Shown here: positions 40,007 to 49,550 of the stretch, one piece after another
Layout of the letters: each line of letters starts with the position of its first letter
Position numbering within the stretch: the first letter of the stretch is position 1
Assembly: GCA_033856235.1 (NCBI GenBank)
Contig: JAWVFI010000085.1
Span: 1 to 64,000 of the forward strand
Direction of reading: 5' to 3'
Length of the DNA: 64,000 bases
Source of the DNA: DASXRU01 sp033856235
Lineage (GTDB): Bacteria; Acidobacteriota; Blastocatellia; Pyrinomonadales; Pyrinomonadaceae
Notes under the pieces: generated by a model
Told to the model about the DNA's origin: nothing
Database searches by the model: none
What the model saw: only the letters and a program-made list of their open reading frames with translations
Program-made: the position numbers and the translations under genes

Positions 40007-41659
40007 ATGGCAAAGCAAGTAATTCATGGCGAAGAGTCGCGGGCTGCGATTCTTCGTGGCATCAATCAGCTCGCTGATGCCGTCAAGATTACGCTCGGTC
40101 CGAAAGGCCGTAACGTCGTGATCGACAAAAAGTTTGGTTCCCCAACCATTACGAAAGACGGAGTCACTGTAGCTAAAGAGATCGAATTGAAGGATGCGCT
40201 TGAGAACATGGGCGCGCAGATGGTGCGCGAGGTCGCGTCGAAGACCTCGGATGTTGCCGGCGACGGCACCACCACTGCCACCGTGTTGGCACAATCCATT
40301 TTCCGCGAAGGGGTCAAGACAGTCGCCGCCGGCGCCAACCCGATGGCCCTCAAACGAGGCATCGACAAGGCCGTCGAACGTTGCGTGGAAGAGATTCAGC
40401 GAATGGCTAAGCCCGTCAAAGGCGACGCCATTGCGCAGGTTGGTACCGTTTCCGCTAATGGCGATGCCAACATCGGCAGCATCATTGCGGAGGCGATGAG
40501 CAAAGTTGGGAAAGACGGCGTCATCACGGTTGAAGAATCAAAAACCATGGAGACTGCCCTGGAAGTAGTCGAAGGCATGCAGTTCGACCGCGGCTACCTC
40601 AGCCCCTACTTCGTGACTGATCCGGAGCGCATGGAGGCGGCCCTTGAAAATCCGCTGATCCTCATTCACGAGAAGAAAATCAGCTCAATGAAGGATTTGC
40701 TGCCCCTGCTGGAGCAGGTCGCCAAGATGGGCAAACCAATGCTCATCATTGCGGAAGATGTTGAGGGCGAAGCCCTGGCGACGCTGGTAGTCAACAAACT
40801 GCGCGGCACGCTGAACATTGCGGCAGTGAAGGCGCCGGGTTTCGGCGATCGCCGCAAGGCCATGCTGGAAGACATCGCGATCCTCACCGGTGGCAAGGTC
40901 ATCAGCGAAGATCTCGGCATCAAGCTCGAGAACGTTAAGCTGGAAGACCTGGGCCGCGCCAAGAAAGTAACCATCGACAAGGACAACACCACTCTTGTTG
41001 AAGGCAACGGGAAACAGGCTGATATCGAAGGTCGCGTCAAGACCTTGCGCGCTCAAATAGACGACACATCGTCTGACTATGATCGGGAGAAACTGCAGGA
41101 GCGACTCGCGAAACTGGTCGGCGGTGTTGCGGTCATCAAAGTCGGTGCCGCCACTGAGACTGAGATGAAGGAAAAGAAGGCCCGCGTCGAAGACGCGATG
41201 CATGCCACGCGTGCGGCCGTCGAAGAAGGAATCGTTCCGGGCGGCGGCGTGGCGCTGGTGCGCGCAGCCAAGGTCCTGGAAAAGTTCCTGACCAACAAAG
41301 AGGGCGAAGGCGATCCTGACGAGCAGATCGGTGTCACGATCGTCCGACGTGCACTGGAAGAGCCCCTGCGGCAAATCGTTCAGAACGCGGGCAAAGAAGG
41401 CGCCGTGATTGTAGAAAAGGTTCGCTCCAGCAAGGACCCGAACTACGGCTACAACGCCGCTACCGAAAACTTCGAAGACCTGGTGAAAGCCGGTGTCGTC
41501 GATCCAGCGAAGGTCACGCGCACGGCACTGCAGAACGCAGCGTCAATCGCCGGCCTGATGCTTACCACCGAAGCGATGGTGTCCGAGATTCCCGAGGACG
41601 ACAAGGGAAGTCCCGCGATGCCCGGCGGCATGGGTGGAATGAGCGGCATGGGAATGTAA
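40007..41659 (+). CDS. groEL: Chaperonin GroEL (Hsp60)
   Basis: A 550-residue ATP-driven folding chamber subunit. Family marks: MAKQVIHGEESRAAILRG, TLGPKGRNVVIDKKFG, the ATPase DGTTTATVLAQ, EGMQFDRGYLSPYF, AAVEEGIVPGGGVAL, and a GGMGGMSGMGM tail as in group I chaperonins. The length is standard. A strong terminator follows 28 bases later. This is the canonical groES-linked copy. Whether other copies exist cannot be said from this window. Confidence 0.99.
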   Translation: MAKQVIHGEESRAAILRGINQLADAVKITLGPKGRNVVIDKKFGSPTITKDGVTVAKEIELKDALENMGAQMVREVASKTSDVAGDGTTTATVLAQSIFREGVKTVAAGANPMALKRGIDKAVERCVEEIQRMAKPVKGDAIAQVGTVSANGDANIGSIIAEAMSKVGKDGVITVEESKTMETALEVVEGMQFDRGYLSPYFVTDPERMEAALENPLILIHEKKISSMKDLLPLLEQVAKMGKPMLIIAEDVEGEALATLVVNKLRGTLNIAAVKAPGFGDRRKAMLEDIAILTGGKVISEDLGIKLENVKLEDLGRAKKVTIDKDNTTLVEGNGKQADIEGRVKTLRAQIDDTSSDYDREKLQERLAKLVGGVAVIKVGAATETEMKEKKARVEDAMHATRAAVEEGIVPGGGVALVRAAKVLEKFLTNKEGEGDPDEQIGVTIVRRALEEPLRQIVQNAGKEGAVIVEKVRSSKDPNYGYNAATENFEDLVKAGVVDPAKVTRTALQNAASIAGLMLTTEAMVSEIPEDDKGSPAMPGGMGGMSGMGM

Positions 41660-41686
41660 GAACGGCCCATCTGTTCAAAAGTTAAA

Positions 41687-41723
41687 AGCGGCTTTGTCTC
41701 TCGGGGCAAAGCCGCTCTTTTTT
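41687..41723. terminator. Bidirectional intrinsic terminator between groEL and the CYTH gene
   Basis: A 10-bp stem (agcggctttg / caaagccgct) with a 10-base loop is followed by CTTTTTT on the plus strand, ending groEL. On the minus strand the same stem is followed by TTTTAACTTTT, 15 bases after the convergent CYTH gene, so it can serve both. Confidence 0.92.
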
Positions 41724-41737
41724 GCTCTGACGATGCT

Positions 41738-42304
41738 TTATTTCTTTACCGATCGCTTTACGACTTTGAACCTGGCCTCGACCACATTTCCATTCAGGCT
41801 CCCGTGCTTTAGCGACAGACGCGGATAGGTTTCTGCTTCTGCACGCAGATTTTTAATCCCCAATAATTTCTCGACTCGCAGAATCTCAAGTTCGCTGGCT
41901 TCAATTTCCATGAAGAGTCCGAACGGAAGTTCATCAACCACTACCTCAGCGTCGCCCACCTCCCAGGTAGTCCGGCGTTTTTCGTAGACAAGGCGCGGCT
42001 CGTATTCCAATGCTGCGAGGATGGCGGCCAGCGCATCGGCGTCGGCCACTTCCGTTTCGTCTTCCCTTTGGGTTTTGATTGAAGACAAAGTGGGAAAGCG
42101 CTCTTTGTAGGTGAGAAAGGCGCGCGATCCAACGCGACGAAGTCGCAGCACGCATTGCCGCACATCCAGAACTCCCCCGCGATAGAGTGTGTTTTCCTCA
42201 AACTCTTCCGGCCGTGAATTGACGCCAATCTCACCCAGCCGCCTGGTCACCTCAGCGCGCTGCTTCTTACTCAGACGATACTTTTTCTCGATTTCTATGG
42301 CCAT
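41738..42304 (-). CDS. CYTH-domain protein (class IV adenylate cyclase / triphosphatase type)
   Basis: A 188-residue triphosphate tunnel enzyme. The signature ExExK is present as EIEKK (Glu4, Glu6, Lys8). Downstream come the tunnel-wall strands LRLRRVGSRAFLTYK, EDETEV and VDELPFGLFMEIEA. CYTH proteins hydrolyse thiamine or inorganic triphosphate, or cyclise ATP to cAMP (CyaB). The sequence does not tell which. A polybasic C-terminus ends it. It converges on groEL and is not obviously linked to the ABC transporter genes 40 bases upstream on the same strand. Confidence 0.92.
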   Translation of the reverse strand: MAIEIEKKYRLSKKQRAEVTRRLGEIGVNSRPEEFEENTLYRGGVLDVRQCVLRLRRVGSRAFLTYKERFPTLSSIKTQREDETEVADADALAAILAALEYEPRLVYEKRRTTWEVGDAEVVVDELPFGLFMEIEASELEILRVEKLLGIKNLRAEAETYPRLSLKHGSLNGNVVEARFKVVKRSVKK

Positions 42305-42344
42305 GATCTTTCCGGCTACGGGAAGCAGAACTTCAGCACATTTG

Positions 42345-43697
42345 CTACGACTGGCGCAGCCAGCGCCACACTTCAGGAATGGTCGCCCGTTTGCCGTACA
42401 TGAGCATTCCTACACGATAGATCCGGGAGGCCAGCCAAATCAGCAGCGCCACGGTCGCAAATCCGATTCCGAGTGAAAGCGCTATCTGCCAGACTGGCGG
42501 AGTTTCCGTTACGATCCGAACCAACATCGTGATGGGCGCAAAAAACGGGACCATCGAAACCCAGAACGCAAATGAAGAATTCGGACTGCGAATTACGGGA
42601 AACGCCAAATAGAATCCAACCACGAGCAGCAACACCACCGGCATCGCCATCTGCCCTCCCTCTTGGGCAGTTGTAACCATGGAGCCAACCAGGGCGTAGA
42701 TAGTCGAATAGATGTAGTAGCCGAGGAGAAAGAACAAAGCGAAGTATAAAGCGAAGACAGGCGGCATGTGCGGCAGTGATACCGGCATTCCTCTGGCTGA
42801 TAAAGCCGGCGATGCGAAAACGGTGAGCACAATAAAACTAAGGCCCCAGATCGTAAGTTGGGTTAAGGCCACAAAGGAAACCCCGACCAGCTTGCCCATC
42901 ATTAAGGGGAAACTCCTGATCGAGGAGAACAGTATCTCCGCGATACGCGTTTCCTTTTCCTCAATCACCGCCGCCAGGATCACCTGGCCGTATAAAAGAA
43001 TCGTTAGGTAAATGACAAAGCCCATCCCGAAGACCAGGTAGAAGCCGGCGTCTGAATCCTTCTTTTCCCCACTGTCGCTGTTTCTGGCGCTCAAGGTTAC
43101 TGGCCGATTTATCTCGCGGACCACGTCCGGGGCGATGTTCTTTTGCGTCAACCTCTGATCGCGCACGGCGGCCGTCAGCCGGTCGCTGAGCCTGCCCTTA
43201 GTAAATACATCGCCGGTGTTACGGCCGTAAAACTCGGCGGTCCCGGTTTCCAGAATATCGCGCGGCAGGATCACATAAACATCCAGTTGGCCCTTGCGGA
43301 TGCGGTCGCCTAACTCGCGCTTGACATCATCCAGCGAACGTCCCTCCAGCGAGACACGCTCAACCTTGAAACGACTTCCAGCTGATTTGCCGGCTGAGGC
43401 CAAGCGATCCTGTTGGTTGGCGTTCACGCTTTCGACCGGAGATTTCCGGGCGCCTTCCGGCTGATCGTCATCGTCCGTCTTGCGGTTCAACGCTTGCTGG
43501 AACCCTTCAAACATTTTTCCGCTCTCATCCACAACCGCAATGCGAGTTGGCCCGCCGGCTTCGATCCCGGCGATGAAAGCGGGTAGAACAGTGAATAGCG
43601 CCAACATCAGCGGGCCAAGCACGGTCACCACGATGAACATTCGCGACCGCACTCGCTGGACGTATTCTCTTTTTACCACTGCCAGAAACTTATTCAT
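42345..43697 (-). CDS. ABC-2 type exporter permease (NatB-like)
   Basis: A 450-residue membrane protein. One TM helix near 21-43 is followed by a large extracytoplasmic domain (about 45-220, with a charged, disordered stretch near 85-105). Five or six TM helices follow over about 225-430. This is the NatB/YhaP layout of ABC-2 permeases. It overlaps the ATPase gene by four bases, so the two form a coupled exporter. Related systems export sodium ions or peptides. The cargo here is unknown. Confidence 0.9.
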   Translation of the reverse strand: MNKFLAVVKREYVQRVRSRMFIVVTVLGPLMLALFTVLPAFIAGIEAGGPTRIAVVDESGKMFEGFQQALNRKTDDDDQPEGARKSPVESVNANQQDRLASAGKSAGSRFKVERVSLEGRSLDDVKRELGDRIRKGQLDVYVILPRDILETGTAEFYGRNTGDVFTKGRLSDRLTAAVRDQRLTQKNIAPDVVREINRPVTLSARNSDSGEKKDSDAGFYLVFGMGFVIYLTILLYGQVILAAVIEEKETRIAEILFSSIRSFPLMMGKLVGVSFVALTQLTIWGLSFIVLTVFASPALSARGMPVSLPHMPPVFALYFALFFLLGYYIYSTIYALVGSMVTTAQEGGQMAMPVVLLLVVGFYLAFPVIRSPNSSFAFWVSMVPFFAPITMLVRIVTETPPVWQIALSLGIGFATVALLIWLASRIYRVGMLMYGKRATIPEVWRWLRQS

Positions 43698-44608
43698 GCC
43701 GCTCCCCTCACCTTCTCGATGAAGATGTCGTTCAGACTGGGCTCCACCAATTCGAACCGCGTAATCTGCGCTCCGGCCGCTATCAATTTTTCCAGCAAGT
43801 CCTGAGCGTTGGCGCCAGGCGCCAGCAACGCTTCCAACCCGTCGCTGTCCCGATCGACCTTCGCCACCAACTCACGGTTCGCGAGGACGCTGTCGCCACC
43901 TTCCATACGCAAGGCCACGGCGTTACGACCAAAACTCCGCTTCACTTCGCGCAGACTGCCGTCCAGCACCTTTTCAGACTTATTGATCATGCAGATGTCG
44001 TCGCACAGTTTCTCAGCCAACTCCATCTGGTGGGTGGAAAAGATAATCGTTTTCCCCTCGGCCTTTAACTCCAAAACAACATCGCGCAAGAGCTCGACGT
44101 TAACGGGATCCAATCCGGAAAACGGCTCGTCGAGGATTAGCAGATCGGGATCGTGCATGACCGCGGCAATGAATTGGATCTTTTGCTGCATACCTTTCGA
44201 CAATTCTTTCGCTTTCTTGTTCTTCCACGCGGTCAGTTCCACCCGGGCCAGCCAGCGATCCACCAGGCTGTCAGCCGCCGCGGAGGAAACATTCTTGAGC
44301 GCACCAAAGAACTTCAGCTGCTCGCCAATCTTCATCTTCTTATAGAGTCCGCGTTCCTCCGGCAGATAACCGATTCGATCCTGAAGACCTGGATTCACGT
44401 GTTGGCCAAACAGTTTGATAGTGCCGGAGTCAGGCGCCGTGATGTTGACGATCATCCGAATCGTGGTGGTCTTCCCCGCGCCATTCGGGCCGATCAAGCC
44501 AAAAATTCTGCCTGCCCGGACGGTCAGGCTCAAGTCTTTGACGGCCGTAAAATCGCCAAAGCGCTTGCTTACCTGGTGGACTACAAGTGTTGGTGTGCTA
44601 TTTTCCAT
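43694..44608 (-). CDS. ABC transporter ATP-binding protein (NatA-like)
   Basis: A 304-residue ATPase. Walker A GPNGAGKTT is at about 40-48, signature LSKGMQQK and Walker B LLILDEPFSGLDPVN follow, then the switch His in FSTHQM. The C-terminal ~80 residues form the accessory domain typical of NatA-type ATPases (DUF4162-like). It energises the permease encoded next, with which it overlaps by four bases. Divergent transcription from the VWFA gene leaves a 152-base shared upstream region. Confidence 0.96.
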   Translation of the reverse strand: MENSTPTLVVHQVSKRFGDFTAVKDLSLTVRAGRIFGLIGPNGAGKTTTIRMIVNITAPDSGTIKLFGQHVNPGLQDRIGYLPEERGLYKKMKIGEQLKFFGALKNVSSAAADSLVDRWLARVELTAWKNKKAKELSKGMQQKIQFIAAVMHDPDLLILDEPFSGLDPVNVELLRDVVLELKAEGKTIIFSTHQMELAEKLCDDICMINKSEKVLDGSLREVKRSFGRNAVALRMEGGDSVLANRELVAKVDRDSDGLEALLAPGANAQDLLEKLIAAGAQITRFELVEPSLNDIFIEKVRGAA

Positions 44609-44760
44609 GTTCGCTCCGGCCCTGAAATATTAACGTTGATACGAAAACGGCTTACGCAGGGTTTTGAGTTGCAACGCATGATATCATTCGCTCGTTAACT
44701 CCCCGGCCATTCAACTCCAGGCAAGCGTTGCCCTCTGCTATTAACTGACACCCGATCCGC

Positions 44761-46971
44761 ATGCGATTTTCTTCGCTTCAAACGTCTGTTCTGCGCGTCG
44801 CGATATTCTGCGCGATTCTGGCGCCTGTCACCCTCGCTCAACAGCCAAAGCCCACGCCTCCACCCGAAGCCGACGAAGTCATCCGTATCGCATCCGAGCT
44901 GGTCCAGACTGACGTTACTGTGGTGGATCGCCAGGGCTCGTTAGTCGAAGGATTAAAGAAGGAACAATTTGAGCTGCGCATCGACAAGAAGCCGCGACAA
45001 ATTCTGTTCTTCGACCTGGTCAGGGCCGGCAGTGCAAACGAAGAGGTACAGCTCGCGGCGGCTCGGGGCAAAACCGCTGGCCCCGCCAAGCCGGCTGCCG
45101 CGCCAATGGATCGAGGACGCACGGTCCTCTTTTATTTTGACGATTTTCATTTGGCACCCGATAGCATGGATCTTGCGCGCAAGATGGCCATGAAGTTCAT
45201 CGACCGTGAAATGGGCCAGAACGATCAAGTGGCGATCATGTCCGGCAGCGGGCAGGTGGGGTTTTTGTCGCAGCTTACCGACAACAAAACTGTGTTGCGC
45301 ATGGCGGTCGAAAGATTAAGAACCAAGGCCCTTAACCTGCGTGATGGCGAGAGGCCTCCCATGACTGAGCAGAACGCCCTGCTAATTGAGAATAATGATC
45401 CCGGCCTTCTCGGTTACTTCGTAGATTCGCTGATCAAGCAGATGCCCGGAATTACTAATCCCGAAGAATGGGTACGCGGGCGCGCGAGACGGATTCTGGA
45501 ACAAGCCAATTACACCAGCCTGAATAGCCTATTGACTCTGGAATCCATTATCATTTCATCCAAGAACCTCCCGGGCCGCAAGTTGGTGTTTTTTATTTCT
45601 GATGGTTTTTCCGTCGATTCAAAACGAGATGCGTACTACAAACTGAGAAGCGTAACTAATCAATCGGCACGCGCCGGCGTCGTGATTTACTCGATCGATG
45701 CTCGCGGACTGATCGCGAGTTTGGATGATGCGAGTTCAGAAGGACACGGTGATCCCACCGGCCGCATGGCAAAATCGGAGATAGGCCAGATCTCGGCGTC
45801 CCAGGACGCGCTAAACGCGATTGCCCGTGATACTGGCGGCAGAGCTTTGTTCAATAACAACGACCTATCCGTTGGGGTCACGCGGGCGCTAAAGGAAACT
45901 TCGTCCTACTACCTTATCGCCTGGCATCCCGAGACTGACGAACAACGTGCTGGAAAATTCAATAAGATTGAAATCAGCATTATCGGTCGTCCGGAACTGG
46001 TGGTAAGGCTGAGAAAGATTAACGCTGAGAAAGATATACCGCCGGCGACCGCTAAGAAGCAGGTTCCGTTGCCTCCAGTTCCGGCAGCCAAAGTGGCTGA
46101 AAGTGAACTGCGCGCCGCGATTAAGAATCCATATCCTTCCGAGGCCATTCCGACCGCACTGGATGTGGAATTCCTCGATACACCCGAAGCGGGCCCAACG
46201 GCCGAGGTGTCGATGCAGGTGACGCTCAGTGCCGAAAACTTCGTCGCAACTGAAGCGCCTCCACTAGCCAACGTTGATCTTGGCGGTGCAGTCTATGACA
46301 TCGGGGGCAAAGTAGTCGGGACTTTCCAGACCCGCATGACAGTTAAGGGTGCGCCACCGGAACAGAACAAAGCGCTTCCCGATAATCTTTCTTACCATCA
46401 TCCCTTCCGGCTCAAGCCCGGCCTGTATCAAATCCGCGTTGCGGCGCGCGACGTGAAGAATGGCCGCGTCGGCAGTGCCCGGCAATGGATTGAGATCCCT
46501 GATTTAAGTTTGCGCAAACTCGCGCTTAGCAGTGTGATTCTCGCGAAGCGAACGACGAATGGAGCCGAAGTAGTTAAGCTGGCAAATGGTGTCCTACCGG
46601 CGGAATTAAGCATAGATCACCAGTTTGAGCGCACCACGAACTTGCGGTTTCTGACCTTTGTTTACAACGCAGCGCGAGGTGGAAAGACTGGCGAGACCTT
46701 AACGGATGTCTCTGCGAGTTCGCTCCCGGCCCCGGGAACAGGTCCCGATGTGGCGTTGCAAGTCCAGATCATGCGCGACAATCAGCCAGTGCTGACAACC
46801 CCGCTGCGGCGGATTGAGATAAACGCGGAAACCGATGTCGCGCGGCTGCCGTATGCGGCCGAACTGCCGCTGTCAGATCTGCTACCCGGCCGCTATCTAC
46901 TTCAGGTGACCGTCATCGACCGGATCGCCAGGACCAGCGCAACTCAATTAGCGGCCTTCGCCATTGATTGA
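44761..46971 (+). CDS. Exported VWFA protein of the acidobacterial type (paralogue 1)
   Basis: 736 residues with an N-terminal signal (VAIFCAILAPVTLAQ). A conserved N-terminal beta domain covers about 38-90 (IASELVQTDVTVVDRQGSLVEGLKKEQFELRIDKK; core ELVQTDVTVVD). A VWA domain covers about 115-410: DDFHLAPDS in place of the standard DxSxS MIDAS, and GRKLVFFISDGF. The C-terminal ~300 residues are beta-rich (HPFRLKPGLYQIRVAARD, WIEIPDL). The family is abundant in Acidobacteria and of unknown function, presumed to be adhesion or protein-binding at the cell surface. Two close relatives lie at 52363 and 54664, sharing the domain order. Confidence 0.92.
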   Translation: MRFSSLQTSVLRVAIFCAILAPVTLAQQPKPTPPPEADEVIRIASELVQTDVTVVDRQGSLVEGLKKEQFELRIDKKPRQILFFDLVRAGSANEEVQLAAARGKTAGPAKPAAAPMDRGRTVLFYFDDFHLAPDSMDLARKMAMKFIDREMGQNDQVAIMSGSGQVGFLSQLTDNKTVLRMAVERLRTKALNLRDGERPPMTEQNALLIENNDPGLLGYFVDSLIKQMPGITNPEEWVRGRARRILEQANYTSLNSLLTLESIIISSKNLPGRKLVFFISDGFSVDSKRDAYYKLRSVTNQSARAGVVIYSIDARGLIASLDDASSEGHGDPTGRMAKSEIGQISASQDALNAIARDTGGRALFNNNDLSVGVTRALKETSSYYLIAWHPETDEQRAGKFNKIEISIIGRPELVVRLRKINAEKDIPPATAKKQVPLPPVPAAKVAESELRAAIKNPYPSEAIPTALDVEFLDTPEAGPTAEVSMQVTLSAENFVATEAPPLANVDLGGAVYDIGGKVVGTFQTRMTVKGAPPEQNKALPDNLSYHHPFRLKPGLYQIRVAARDVKNGRVGSARQWIEIPDLSLRKLALSSVILAKRTTNGAEVVKLANGVLPAELSIDHQFERTTNLRFLTFVYNAARGGKTGETLTDVSASSLPAPGTGPDVALQVQIMRDNQPVLTTPLRRIEINAETDVARLPYAAELPLSDLLPGRYLLQVTVIDRIARTSATQLAAFAID

Positions 46972-47071
46972 GTAGCGTCGCCCAGCCTTCCGGTCTGCAA
47001 GTTTTCTGCATCAGTCCCGGCAGGCAGTACGGCGTTTGTATTTCCGAAAAGAAGAGAGAGGGCTCCCCATA

Positions 47072-48187
47072 ATGAAACGACGCGATTTCATGATTGCCGG
47101 CGCGGCTGCAAGCGTCGCGCTACCAACTTCCACCGCACTGAAGGCCTCCCATCCGGCTTTTCTGATTCCGGCCAGTGTTAAGCCCGCGGTGATCTCCTCC
47201 GCCAATGGGAATCGCTTCAAGAATGGCGGCTCCGTCACCTGTGTCGAAAAAGCGTTTGGGATGATCACGCAAGGGTCTGACGTCCTTGACGCTTTGATCG
47301 CCGGGGTGAACATCGTAGAGCTTGATCCGTTAGATGACAGCGTCGGCTACGGCGGCCTGCCAAACGCCGAAGGCATTGTTCAACTTGATTCCTCATGCAT
47401 GCACGGCCCCAAAAAACGCGCCGGAGCAGTAGGCGCACTCGAAGGCGTGCGTACGCCTTCGCTCGTGGCCCAGGCCGTCATGGAGAATACGGACCACCAC
47501 CTGCTGGTGGGAAAGGGCGCGCAGACCTTCGCGCGCAACATGGGCTTTAAGATTGAGGACGATCTGAACACGGAACACTCGCGCGCGCTTTGGTTGGAGT
47601 GGAAGCGACGAATCGATCCGGCTCATTACCTGAATCCCAAGACGCGCGCTGAAGCGGGACGCCGCGCGACTGCGGAAATGCTGGCCGAGGGCCTGCTAAA
47701 ACCGGAACACCTATACGGTACGATCAATTGTGATGGCATTAACAGCAAGGGTGAAATCTGCGGCGTTACTACCACCAGCGGACTTTCCTGGAAGATTCCC
47801 GGGCGTTTGGGCGACTCGCCGATTCTGGGCGCCGGACTCTATGTTGATGGCGCGGTGGGCGCGGCAGGCTCGACGGGACGCGGCGAGGCGAATCTATATA
47901 ACCTCTGCTCGTTCCTGATAGTGGAAGAGATGCGGCGTGGCGCGCATCCGAAAGATGCGGGGCTGGAGGCACTCAAGCGCATCAAAGCCGCAACCATCGA
48001 GGCCCGCCTGCTGAACGCGAGAGGCAATCCAAATTTTGGCATTAACTTCTACGTGCTGAACGCCAAGGGTGAATACGCCGGGCTGACAATGTATGAAGGC
48101 TCTAACTCGAAGTTTGCCGTTTGCACTGAGAAGGGGCCACAGACTCTCTCTTGCGAAGCCCTGCTGGCGGGCAAGCCAAACGATTAG
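47072..48187 (+). CDS. Tat-exported N4-(beta-N-acetylglucosaminyl)-L-asparaginase / isoaspartyl peptidase family
   Basis: 371 residues from the ATG at 47072, which places a Tat motif (KRRDFMIAG) at the very start; the frame could begin at 47036 but would bury it. It is an Ntn-hydrolase of the glycosylasparaginase family that self-cleaves before a threonine. The expected Thr217 is in YGTINCDG, and the substrate site GRLGDSPILGAGLY (244-257) and STGRGE (267-272) are kept. The enzyme would cleave the GlcNAc-Asn bond of glycopeptides, or isoaspartyl bonds, in the periplasm. It follows the VWFA gene by about 100 bases. Confidence 0.93.
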   Translation: MKRRDFMIAGAAASVALPTSTALKASHPAFLIPASVKPAVISSANGNRFKNGGSVTCVEKAFGMITQGSDVLDALIAGVNIVELDPLDDSVGYGGLPNAEGIVQLDSSCMHGPKKRAGAVGALEGVRTPSLVAQAVMENTDHHLLVGKGAQTFARNMGFKIEDDLNTEHSRALWLEWKRRIDPAHYLNPKTRAEAGRRATAEMLAEGLLKPEHLYGTINCDGINSKGEICGVTTTSGLSWKIPGRLGDSPILGAGLYVDGAVGAAGSTGRGEANLYNLCSFLIVEEMRRGAHPKDAGLEALKRIKAATIEARLLNARGNPNFGINFYVLNAKGEYAGLTMYEGSNSKFAVCTEKGPQTLSCEALLAGKPND

Positions 48188-48307
48188 AGGGCAACTGCCT
48201 AACCACGCAACGATCTCGAGGGATGCAAAAGAATAGTAATGGCGTCCTGCAAGCATCTCGAACGTTCGAACCTTTGCCGGCAATGCAGGAACGGAAAGAG
48301 TGTAAAC

Positions 48308-48964
48308 ATGAAAACACGAACCCACTTTAGGCTGCTCGGTCTTTCGAACTGTCTATTGTTGATAACCTTCGGTGCCGCTGCTGCTTCTTCATCCAGTGCC
48401 GACGCCCTTGCGCTGCGGCAGCGAGCGATTGCGGAAGTGACCAGGCTGGGCGGAAAGTTCGAACTCGATGAAACGCGGCCTGACTTGCCGCTTAACGAAA
48501 AGCGGATAGTGAAGATTGATTTGCATGGAACGAAGATCACTGACGCCGACCTGGCGTTCATTGAGAACCTGACTGAGTTGCGCGCGCTGGACTTGCGCCT
48601 CACTCAGATAACCGATGTGGGTGTGGCGAGATTAAGGAAGTTGAAAAACCTGCAGACGCTGAACCTGTTTCGCACTCAAGTGGGCGATGCGGGGTTGAGG
48701 CACTTGCAGAAGCTGAGGCGGCTGGAAACGCTCTTGATCGGTGGGACTAAAGTTACAGACGCCGGTCTAATCAACCTGCGGCAGTTCAAGAAACTCCGGA
48801 AGCTCAGTCTCTTTCAGACGCGGGTTAGCGATGGCGGTATCTCAGAGCTCAAGCGTTTGACTAGCCTCGAAACGTTGCTGATTGGAGGATCTAAGATTAC
48901 TGATGAAGGAACGAAGGCATTGAAGGTCGCCTTGCCGCGTCTGAGTTTTAGCGAAACCACGTAA
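48308..48964 (+). CDS. Exported leucine-rich-repeat protein
   Basis: 218 residues from the ATG at 48308, chosen because it exposes a signal peptide (LLGLSNCLLLITFGAAAASS). A longer frame from 48239 has no signal at its start. Residues about 60-210 hold six LRR units of the 23-24-residue bacterial type (LRALDLRLTQITDVGVARL, LQTLNLFRTQVGDAGL, LETLLIGGTKVTDAGL). Such proteins are solenoid binders with no enzymatic role. The neighbours are exported proteins. Target unknown. Confidence 0.85.
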   Translation: MKTRTHFRLLGLSNCLLLITFGAAAASSSSADALALRQRAIAEVTRLGGKFELDETRPDLPLNEKRIVKIDLHGTKITDADLAFIENLTELRALDLRLTQITDVGVARLRKLKNLQTLNLFRTQVGDAGLRHLQKLRRLETLLIGGTKVTDAGLINLRQFKKLRKLSLFQTRVSDGGISELKRLTSLETLLIGGSKITDEGTKALKVALPRLSFSETT

Positions 48965-48998
48965 CGTCCCAGACTTGTCTTTCCAGAGGCAGCCCGAT

Positions 48999-49550
48999 TT
49001 ACTCAGCTTCCCGGTGAAAGGAAATCACGCCGGGAAAGTGTAGCGGAGCGACTTTCTTTTCTAAGATAGTGAGGCCTCCGTACTCCATCTGCCCTTTGAC
49101 ATCGCACATTCCGGCTCGCATTTCTTTGATCACGCCGTGCTGAACCCTCAAGACGCAGCCCTTTAAACTAAAAACCAGCCGTAGGGTGAACTCGATTTTC
49201 TTGACCGTGGCGTTGTGAACCCGTAGTTCAATTGAAGGACGATGCTCACTATTAATCGTGTGGTCGGCAAGTTCCAGATCCATAATTGCTTCCGGATTTC
49301 GTTTTGATTCTTCCAGGAGTTTTTGTAGCGCATCCGCTTTCCGCCACGAGTTGAGAAATATTCCCGGGATGGGAATATCCAGCAGTTCTCCGATCTTGCC
49401 CGCCATATCAGGCATGGACGCGACCTTTACTCCCTTTATCTCCTCGGTCAGCTTCTCCCGAAACCTTTTCCACGTTTCCGGAGATTCTTCGCCACCGCTG
49501 GGTTCGGGCACCTCAAAGACGTGCCGCAGTGTCACCGCTGAATCAGGCAT
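48999..49550 (-). CDS. Unknown 183-aa soluble protein
   Basis: A 183-residue protein without signal or TM segment, with a strong start site (AAGGAGG four bases before the ATG). The first ~100 residues look helical and charged (WKRFREKLTEEIKGVK, ADALQKLLEESKRNPEA). The last ~80 look like a beta-sheet domain (IELRVHNATVKKIEFTLRLVFSLKG). I do not recognise a family. It overlaps the upstream gene by eight bases, so the two are probably co-translated and may form a complex. Confidence 0.8.
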   Translation of the reverse strand: MPDSAVTLRHVFEVPEPSGGEESPETWKRFREKLTEEIKGVKVASMPDMAGKIGELLDIPIPGIFLNSWRKADALQKLLEESKRNPEAIMDLELADHTINSEHRPSIELRVHNATVKKIEFTLRLVFSLKGCVLRVQHGVIKEMRAGMCDVKGQMEYGGLTILEKKVAPLHFPGVISFHREAE

